In this document: in pieces, positions 57,921-64,000 of the stretch
Layout of the letters: every line of letters begins with the position of its first letter
How positions within the stretch are numbered: the stretch's first letter is position 1
Origin: Palsa-506 sp963786975
GTDB lineage: Bacteria; Actinomycetota; Actinomycetes; Streptosporangiales; Streptosporangiaceae
Direction of reading: 5' to 3'
Length of the DNA stretch: 64,000 nucleotides
NCBI GenBank assembly: GCA_963786975.1
Contig: CAWBBE010000005.1
Span: 434,001 to 498,000 of the forward strand
Program-made: the position numbers and the translations under genes
Notes under the pieces: model-generated
Databases searched by the model: none
Told to the model about the DNA's origin: nothing
The model's input: the letters and a program-made list of their open reading frames with translations, nothing else

Positions 57921-58530
57921 ATGAAAGCCCGGATAGACCAGGTAGTGTCCGCGGCGAATACCTGGATCGTCGGTGACGATGAGGAAGTCATCGTCGTCGA
58001 CCCCGGTCGACGCGGACGCGGTACTCGCCAGCGTGGGCGACCGGGAGGTGCTCGCGGTTATCTGCACGCACGGGCACGCGGCCACGACAGCGGCGGCGCT
58101 CGAGGTGGCGCAGCGCGACGAGGCGCCGGTCGCGCTGCATCCCGCGGACCGGCTGTCCTGGCGCGAGGTGCACGGGCAGAGGACCCGGAGATCGAGATGG
58201 AGGACGGCGGCATCTTCGAGGTGGCCGACGTCGCTGCTCGAGGTGATGCACGCCCCCGGCCACAGCCCGGGCTCGGTCTGCCTGTACTGCGAGGACCTCG
58301 GAAGTGGTCTTCACCGGCGACGCGCTGGCCGCCAGACGGCCGGTTCCGCACGAGGACTGCTTCTCCGGACTTCGCCGCCAGCTCAGCTCGATCGGCGAGC
58401 CGTGCTGACGCTCGCCGGGCAACACCAGGGTGCTGCCAGGACACGGCGCGGAGTTCACCGTGGCGGCCGCGGAAAAGCGGTTCGACTCCTGGGTCTCGGC
58501 AGGCCCGGACGCGCGCGGGGACAGCGTGGA
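57921..58530 (+). pseudogene. MBL-fold metallo-hydrolase, broken by several frameshifts
   Basis: Pieces in all three frames, read in order, give a glyoxalase-II-like protein: MKARIDQVVSAANTWIVGDD; VGDREVLAVICTHGHA; EMEDGGIFEVADV; LEVMHAPGHSPGSVCLYCED; VVFTGDALAARRPVPHEDCF; VLPGHGAEFTVAAAEKRFDS. At least five indels lie within 520 bases. The metal motif appears as THGHAATTA rather than THxHxDH, possibly also affected by errors. The similar state of its neighbours suggests poor sequence quality rather than isolated decay. Confidence 0.65.
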
Positions 58531-58619
58531 CGAGGCTAGCCAGTCGGCCCAGCCACCGCGCGGCAACCGTCAAGCCGCTGGTCTTCCGTTCTGGCGGCTG
58601 TCAGACCAGCGGGAAGGAT

Positions 58620-59528
58620 ATGCCCGTGGAGCAGCTCGGTTTCGAGGGCATGCCGCGCCGGCTGTACGCGTGCACGCCGACCCGGCTGAGCACCTGGCTG
58701 GATTGCCCGCGCCGGTACCGGATGAGTCTACCTGGACCGGCCGCCGCCGCCCAAGGGCGCGCCGTGGGCGCATAACAGCCTGGGCGCCAGCGTGCACAAC
58801 GCGCTGGCCGGGTGGTGGCGGCTGCCGCGGCCGCGAGCGCAGCGTCGAGGCTGCGGGAGACCTGCTTGAGCGCGGCTGGATCACCGAGGGCTACGCCGAC
58901 GCGGCGCAGTCCGGCCGCTATCGCGGCGCGGGCCAGGGCCATGGTGGAGCGACTACGTCAGCCGGCCTTGACCCGGCGGCGAGCCGGCCGGGGTAGAACG
59001 GACGGTCGCCACCCGTACCGAGCTGATCGCGGTGTCCGGCCGGATCGACCGGCTGGATGACCGGCGCGGGGCGGATGGCAGCGGCGAGCTTGTCGTGGTG
59101 GATTACAAGACCGGCAGGCACGTGCTGACCACCGACGACGCCCGGACCTCGCTGCCGCTTGCGCTGTACGCGCTCGCGGCCGAGCGGGTGCTGCGCCGGC
59201 CGCTGCTCGCGGGTGGAGCTGCATCACCTGCCGACCGGCCGGGTGCTTGCGCTGGGAGCACACCGCCGCGTCGCTGGACGGCAGCTGCGCCGGGCCGAGG
59301 ACATCGCGGCCGAGTGCGCGGCAGGCCGACGAGCGATACCGGAGCGGGCGGGCGGCCGACCGGCGGGACGAGGTGTTCCCGCCGCGGCCCGGCAGCTGGT
59401 GCGGCTGGTGTGACTACCGCGGCCACTGCCCGCAGGGCATGGCGGCCGCCGGGCCCCGCCGCCCGTGGGATGGGCTGGCCGCCGATCCGCCCGATCCGGC
59501 TCCGCCAGCAGGCCAGGCCCCGCCGTGA
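58620..59528 (+). pseudogene. RecB-family PD-(D/E)XK exonuclease, broken by several frameshifts
   Basis: Readable segments: MPVEQLGFEGMPRRLYACTP then TRLSTWLDCPRRYRMS at the start; SGRIDRLDDRRGADGSGELV then VVDYKTGRHVLTTDDARTSL with the nuclease core; LALYALAAERVLRRP; and a C-terminal cysteine cluster CGWCDYRGHCPQG. Together with the Cys of CPRRYRM these would ligate a 4Fe-4S cluster, as in actinobacterial RecB-like exonucleases. The segments fall in three frames. The convergent hydrolase gene overlaps its 3' end by about 110 bases. Confidence 0.65.
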
Positions 59529-60442
59529 CCGGCCGCCTTGCGGTGCCGTTCGCTGCCTTCGGCGGCGTTCCAGAACGCCGTCAGCGTGCTCGCCGTGGTC
59601 TCCGGCGCCTCGACCGCGGGGGAGTGCGCCGCGCCGGGAATGCAGATCCGCTGCGCGCCCAGCCGCCTGGCCATCCGGTCCTGCGACGTCCGGTGGCCAG
59701 GCGTCGTCGTTCTCGCCGTACAGCACCAGGATCGGCGCGCCCGCCAGGCCGGCCAGCTCGGCCGTGCGGTCCGGGCAGGAAAGCAGGTACTTGCCCATCA
59801 CGACCAGGCCATCGGCGGAATTGCGGAGCATCCGCTCGCGCAGGAACGCGATGATCTGCGCGGGCACGCCGTCGGCCGCTGCCTGTGGCCCGAACTCGGA
59901 CTCCCAGAGTTCGCGGACGTGCTCCGCGCGGCGATGCCGGCCCGGCCTTTGGCTAGCGCCGGCGAGCATGGCCCGCAGCACGCGTCGCCCGCGGCCCGCG
60001 CAGGCTGCCAGGCCCGGAGCCGAGCAGGGTCAGCGAGCGACGCCGGCGGCCGGTGAGCATCGCCTGCCGTGCGATCAGGCCGCCGAGGGAGTGGCCGAGC
60101 AGGTGGACGCCGCGGTCGTCCGGCCCGACGGCCTCCGCGATCGCGGCGATGTCGGCGGCCAGCTCGTCCGGCGCGTAGCCGCCCTCGGGTCGCCGGGGCC
60201 GGCGTCTCGTACTGACCGCGCATGTCGATGGCGACAACCCAGCGGCCAGCGGCCGCGAGCGGCTGCAGCACGGTGAGGAAGTCTTCCTTGCTGCCGGTGT
60301 AGCCGGGCACCAGAAGCGCGGGCTGACGTTCGCACACGCCGCTGCCGGGCGTCGCCTCCAGGGCCGCGAATGCCCCGCGGCAGGTCTGGACGATCACCCG
60401 CCTGACCAGGTCAGGCAGGTCGAGCGTCCTTGGTGTGCTCAC
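59414..60442 (-). pseudogene. Alpha/beta hydrolase, broken by several frameshifts
   Basis: Segments in different frames reconstruct an alpha/beta hydrolase: LLVPGYTGSKEDFLTVLQPL and VVAIDMRGQYETP from ATG 60442; YAPDELAADIAAIAEAVG then GVHLLGHSLGGLIARQAML with the nucleophile elbow; APILVLYGENDDAWPP with Asp; and CIPGAAHSPAVEAPETTAST with His. At least three frame changes occur. A similar hydrolase lies near RecB-like and RhlE genes in M. tuberculosis (Rv3201c-Rv3211 area). Catalytic residues persist, favouring sequencing error. Confidence 0.65.
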
Positions 60443-60721
60443 GGGCTGGCAACCTACCCAGCGTGTCTTGGCATAAATCGCTGATATGTTGGGGACTTGC
60501 TGAGAGCCTGACTGTGCGTCGCTGTCAGCGGCCCTGGGCTCTGCGGCTGCGGCGGCGCCGGCGGCGGCCGCCGTGCCGCTGCCTGGCCCTGGTCGGCCGG
60601 TGCGGCGTCCTGATCTGGCCCGGTGTCGGCCGCGGCGGCCGGAGCCGGGCCGGCCTGGCTGGCCCCGACGGCCGCTCCTGACCTGGTCCGGCGGCGGATC
60701 CGCGGACTGCGCCTGCCCGGC

Positions 60722-62142
60722 TCACGGTCCCGGGCCGCGCTGGTGCCGAGCCGTCAGCGCTGCGGCCTGCCCGGCTCGCCTGCGAGCGGAGTCCTGGCCG
60801 GTTTCGCCGATGTCCTCAAGATCCTCGGCTTCGAGGCCGAGCCGGGCGCGCTGGGACCGCGGCAGGATGCCCTGCCGCGTGGCCGGGATGCCAAGCGCCG
60901 CGAACAGGTGCTCCGAGGTCGAATACGTCTCCGCGGGCTCCGGCTGGCCAAGGCCGAGCGTCTCGTCGATGATCTTCCAGCGCTGCAGGTCGCGCCAGTC
61001 CACGAAGGTGACGGCCACGCCGGTGCGCCCGGCCCGGCCGGTCCGGCCGATGCGGTGCAGGTACGCCTTGTCGTCTTCGGGGCACTCGTAGTTCACCACG
61101 TGCGTGACGTCGTCGACGTCGAGCCCGCGGGCGGCCACGTCGGTCGCCACCAGCACGTCGACCTTGCCGCTGCGGAACGCCCGCATGGCCCGCTCGCGCT
61201 GGCCCTGGCCCAGATCGCCGTGCACGGCGGCGGCGGCGAAGCCGCGGGTGGTAAGGGTGCCGGCCACCTGATCGCAGGCTCGCTTGGTCCGGCAGAACAC
61301 GATCGTCAGGCCGCGGCCCTCGGCCTGCAGCACCCGGACCAGCACCTCGATCTTGTCCATCTGATGGGCGCGGAACACGTGCTGCTCGGTGGTCGGCACG
61401 AGCGCGGTCTCGTCGTGCTGCTCAGCCCGCACATGAGTGGCCTGACGCAGGTGCCGCCGGGCCAGCGTGACGATTTCGCCCGGCATGGTGGCCGAGAACA
61501 GCATGGTCTGCCGCTGCGTCGGCGTGAGCCGCAGGATGCGCTCGACGTCGGGCAGGAAACCGAGGTCGAGCATCTTGTCCGCCTCGTCCAGCACGAGCGC
61601 GCTGGCCTGGGACAGATCCAGGTGGCTCTGCCGGACCAGGTCGAGCAGCCGGCCAGGGGTGCCGACGACGACGTCGACGCGTGGCCAGCGCCTCGATCTG
61701 CGGCTCGTAAGCCCGGCCGCCGTACAGGGTGACGACGTTGACGCCGCTGCGGGATGCGGCCAGCCGCAGGTCGTCGGCAACCTGGATGGCCAGTTCCCTG
61801 GTCGGGCACCACGACGAGGGCGCGGGGCGCGGCGGGCTTGCGCCCGGCGGCTCCGTCCAGCCGTTCGATCAGCGGGATGCCGAACGCGAGGGTCTTGCCC
61901 GTCCCGGTCCTGGCCTGGCCGATGATGTCCTGCCCGCCCAGCGCTATCGGCAGCGCGAGTTCCTGGATCGGGAAGGCGGTGACGATCCCGGCGGCGTCCA
62001 GCGCGTCGCAGATCGGGCCGGCAACCCCGAGCTCGCGGAAGGTCTTGTCGGCCACCGCGGTTTGCGGCGGCCGCAGTTCAGTGACCGGGTAGTCGGTCCC
62101 GGCGTCCGGCATCGCGGGCCGGTCTCCCGGCACGCTCCGCAT
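60722..62142 (-). CDS. rhlE: DEAD-box RNA helicase (RhlE-like), with two compensating indels
   Basis: Q motif and Walker A (FPIQELALPIALGGQDIIGQ, then ARTGTGKTLAF) come from ATG 62142. A one-base gain near 61805 breaks VVPTREL, and a one-base loss near 61680 restores the frame before VDVVVGTPGRLLDLV. The remaining motifs LVLDEADKMLDLGF, LFSATMPGEIV, TIVFCRTKR, VLVATDVAARGLDVDDV and HRIGRTGRAG follow. The C-terminus is Arg/Ala-rich and ends at 60722. The pair of opposite indels about 125 bases apart is the pattern of sequence error. It is divergent from a ferritin-like gene, as for Rv3211. Confidence 0.85.
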
Positions 62143-62515
62143 GGTCTGTGTAGTCAGGGCTTCCAGCCTCCATCAGTTGCCCGCGGGCTCGTCTCGCGCA
62201 TTTTGCGCAAGGCGCCTTTCGTCGCGGGCTAAGCATTTGACTCCCCCGGCAGGACAAGCCTGTCCGTTCTCAGCGCGGCACCAGCCGCGCGCCCGCGGAG
62301 AAGAAGTCCGGCGCGGCGTCGGGTGCGCCCTTGGGTTTCGGGTGCTCCCTAGGCTCTCGGCGATCGCCGCGCCACTTTTAGTGTCAACACGCCGGGGGCT
62401 TGCCGCATTCCTGCTGCGGATCAACGCACAGTCTAGCAAAGCGGCCCGCGGCCGGCCGCCCCGGCAATCCGGGCCGGGCCAGGGCGGCCGCGGCGGCGGT
62501 AGTTGTTACGCTGCG
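62143..62515. other. Divergent promoter region between rhlE and the ferritin-like gene
   Basis: About 370 bases without a supported gene, although one plus-strand frame is open throughout. It includes a less GC-rich part at 62190-62260 (AAGCATTTGACTCCC). No clear hairpin or operator was recognised. Confidence 0.3.
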
Positions 62516-63208
62516 GTGGTGGCCGGCGCAGGCGGGGACAGCCGGGCCGGCGGGCATGACCGGGCCGGCCAGGACGGCGTCGCCGACCTGCTCGGGTTGC
62601 TGGCCTACGGGTCGCTGGTGGCTTTCTTCCAGCTTTCCGATGATGCGGCGCTGGCCTCCTCCATCGATGACAAGGCGGCGCTCGCCGAGATGGCGGTGGC
62701 GGAATTCGGGCATTTCCGGTTGCTGCGCGACCAGCTGCGGCGGGCCGGCCTGGAGCCGGCCGCGGCGATGCGGCCGTTCGTGGACGTGATCGACGCGTTC
62801 CACGCCCGCACCGCGCCGTCCGACTGGCTGGAGGGCCTGATCAAGGCCTATGTGGGCGACGGGATAGCCGCCGACTTCTACACCACCGTGGCGGAATTGC
62901 TGGACCCGCCGACGAAGGCGCTGGTGATCGAGGTGCTATCGGATACCGGGCACGCGGAGTTCGTGATCGCCAGGGTCCGGGCGGCGATCGAGGCCGACCC
63001 GAAGGTCGCGGGCAGGCTCGCGCTGTGGGCCCGCCGGCTGATGGGCGAGGCGCTTGGCCAGGCGCAGCGGGTGGCCGCCGAGCGCGAGCCGCTGGCCCGG
63101 CTGCTGGCCGGCGGCACGGCCAGCCAGCTCGGTGAGATCGGCCGGATGTTCGCCAGGCTCACCGACGCGCATGCGCAGCGGATGGCCGCGCTCGGCCTGG
63201 ACAGCTAA
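62516..63208 (+). CDS. Ferritin-like-fold protein (MiaE/rubrerythrin-like)
   Basis: A helical-bundle protein of about 230 residues: LLGLLAYGSLVAFFQLSDDA, LAEMAVAEFGHFRLLRDQL, DVIDAFHARTAPSDWLEGLI, KAYVGDGIAADFYTTVAELL and EVLSDTGHAEFVIARVRAAI. Glu/His pairs EFGHF and TGHAEF are candidate di-iron ligands. Similar proteins sit beside rhlE and DUF3107 in M. tuberculosis (Rv3210c). The start is uncertain; GTG 62516 or 62519 is proposed because the upstream open frame is Arg/Pro-rich noise. Confidence 0.75.
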   Translation: MVAGAGGDSRAGGHDRAGQDGVADLLGLLAYGSLVAFFQLSDDAALASSIDDKAALAEMAVAEFGHFRLLRDQLRRAGLEPAAAMRPFVDVIDAFHARTAPSDWLEGLIKAYVGDGIAADFYTTVAELLDPPTKALVIEVLSDTGHAEFVIARVRAAIEADPKVAGRLALWARRLMGEALGQAQRVAAEREPLARLLAGGTASQLGEIGRMFARLTDAHAQRMAALGLDS

Positions 63209-63299
63209 TAGGGACGGCCGCCCGGGCTGAATGCGGCGACCGGTGCCGCCCGGGCGTTTCCGGGTGCCGCCCCGGCCCGGACAGCCGCTGCAGGCCGGC

Positions 63300-63521
63300 C
63301 TAGCGGAACCCGATCCGGCGCGAATCCGAGCCGTCGACCTCGATATAGGCGATCTTGCGTGCTGGCACCAGCACCTTGCCGCCCTTCTCGTCCGGCAGGA
63401 TGAAGACGCCGCCCTCGGCCGCCAGCGCGGCGGTCAGCGCTGCCTCGATGTCCTCCTGCGACGTGCTGGTCTCGATCATCAGCTCGCGCTGCACGGACTG
63501 CATTCCGATCCTGACTTCCAC
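63300..63521 (-). CDS. DUF3107 small protein
   Basis: A 73-residue protein (VRIGMQSVQRELMIETSTSQ, ALAAEGGVFILPDEKGGKVL, VPARKIAYIEVDG) covering the whole DUF3107 family, which includes M. tuberculosis Rv3208A (TB9.4). Function is unknown. GTG 63521 has AGGAG eight bases upstream. It follows a TetR gene on the same strand, as in mycobacteria. Confidence 0.92.
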   Translation of the reverse strand: MEVRIGMQSVQRELMIETSTSQEDIEAALTAALAAEGGVFILPDEKGGKVLVPARKIAYIEVDGSDSRRIGFR

Positions 63522-63629
63522 GGCACTCCTCTCGCCTCGTCCGAGGCTAACCCGGTGCCGGGCCGGGATGGAGCCGCTGCGGTAACGCAGTGCTACGCCG
63601 CGAGCGAAACGGCGCCGGGCGGCCAGCCG

Positions 63630-64000
63630 TCAGCTGGCCGATAGCGGCCAGCCGCTGATCCCGCGCCAGGCCAGCCGGGACAGCAGCTGCTCCGCCGCGT
63701 CCTGCGGGATCACGCGATCGGTGCTGAGCCAGTACCGGGAGCTGACCTGCGCCATCCCGACCAGGGCCACGCCCAGCAGGTGCGCCTCGGCCTCGCCGAG
63801 CCCGGCGTCGGCGTGGATGAACTTGCTGACCATCTCCGCGCATTCCTGCATGGTCCGGTCCAGCCGGTCCCGCACCGCGGGCTCGTTGCTCAGGTCAGAT
63901 TCGAAAACCAGCCGGAAAGCCTCGCCGCTGGTGCCCACGTAGTCGAAGAATGCGCGGAAGGTGGCGGGCACCCGCAGCGCGTTGTCGGTCGTCGAGGACA
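63630..64000 (-). CDS. TetR-family regulator, C-terminal ligand-binding part (5' end outside window)
   Basis: The visible 120 residues are a TetR C-terminal domain: FRAFFDYVGTSGEAFRLVFE then SDLSNEPAVRDRLDRTMQEC, and AHLLGVALVGMAQVSSRYWL. The DNA-binding half lies beyond base 64000. Position before DUF3107 matches Rv3208 of M. tuberculosis. It is unlikely to be the regulator of the distant paa/PHA sites. Confidence 0.8.
   Translation of the reverse strand, partial: SSTTDNALRVPATFRAFFDYVGTSGEAFRLVFESDLSNEPAVRDRLDRTMQECAEMVSKFIHADAGLGEAEAHLLGVALVGMAQVSSRYWLSTDRVIPQDAAEQLLSRLAWRGISGWPLSAS

Noticed and set aside
57921..60442. Treating MBL, RecB-like and hydrolase genes as confirmed pseudogenes
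   Set aside because: The motifs survive in alternating frames across neighbouring genes, which fits sequence error better; they are flagged as broken but not claimed to be inactive.

Overview
The window is about 70% GC, densely coded and free of rRNA, tRNA, CRISPR arrays and recognisable insertion sequences. Several gene families point to a mycothiol- and F420-using actinomycete: mshB, an F420-type PPOX oxidoreductase, DUF397/DUF5753 regulators, DUF3117, DUF3107, and the order sigE-rseA-rseB-htrA-tatB-mrp. The order dapD, LOG protein, DHPS-like, DivIVA-like, tag, DUF3117, O-methyltransferase, sigE, anti-sigma, htrA, tatB, mrp follows the M. tuberculosis Rv1201c-Rv1229c segment. The window is not obviously Streptomyces or Mycobacterium; a Streptosporangiales- or Treboniales-like soil actinomycete is my guess.

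Layout. 0-4.8 kb: the 3' part of an Lhr helicase, a PadR/DUF1707 pair, a maleylpyruvate-isomerase remnant, a DUF1992 gene and an F420 oxidoreductase. 5.2-7.7 kb: a PEP-mutase/isocitrate-lyase-like enzyme coupled to a GlcG/HbpS protein, then a TetR gene. 7.7-15.5 kb: a polyhydroxyalkanoate (PHA) locus, in which phaC, a thiolase and two acyl-CoA ligases lie on the minus strand, divergent from a PHA-depolymerase-like hydrolase. 15.7-19.5 kb: the phenylacetyl-CoA epoxidase operon paaABCDE. The same TetR-type palindrome lies in front of the PHA genes and of paaA, so the two pathways look co-regulated. 19.7-24.7 kb: uppP and sdhCAB. 24.9-29.4 kb: an S9 peptidase, mshB, a membrane protein and a flavin reductase. 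29.4-36.5 kb: fdxA-dapC-cysS-ddaH-rocD, a lytic-transglycosylase-like protein and dapD. 36.5-41 kb: repeats, a LOG protein, a DHPS-like protein, a DivIVA-like protein carrying collagen-like repeats, and tag.

41.0-46.3 kb is an accessory block between tag and DUF3117, which are neighbours in M. tuberculosis. It holds a decayed and an intact Methyltransf_19 gene, two DUF397 proteins, an XRE/DUF5753 regulator, a GHKL ATPase and an enoyl-CoA hydratase. 46.6-55.9 kb is the conserved pepA / O-methyltransferase / sigE envelope-stress / tatB / mrp / trmH block. 55.9-64 kb carries a peptidoglycan-binding protein, NUDIX and PHP proteins, an MBL hydrolase, a RecB-like nuclease, an alpha/beta hydrolase, a DEAD-box helicase, a ferritin-like protein, DUF3107 and TetR.

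Reading frames are broken repeatedly in lhr, DUF1992, rseA and almost every gene from 57.0 to 61.8 kb. Catalytic motifs stay readable by switching frame, so I suspect uncorrected sequencing indels more than true gene decay. The most interesting items are the shared operator linking PHA and phenylacetate metabolism, the histone-H1-like N-terminus of PhaC, the DivIVA/collagen-like fusion and the DUF397/XRE/methyltransferase/ATPase cassette.
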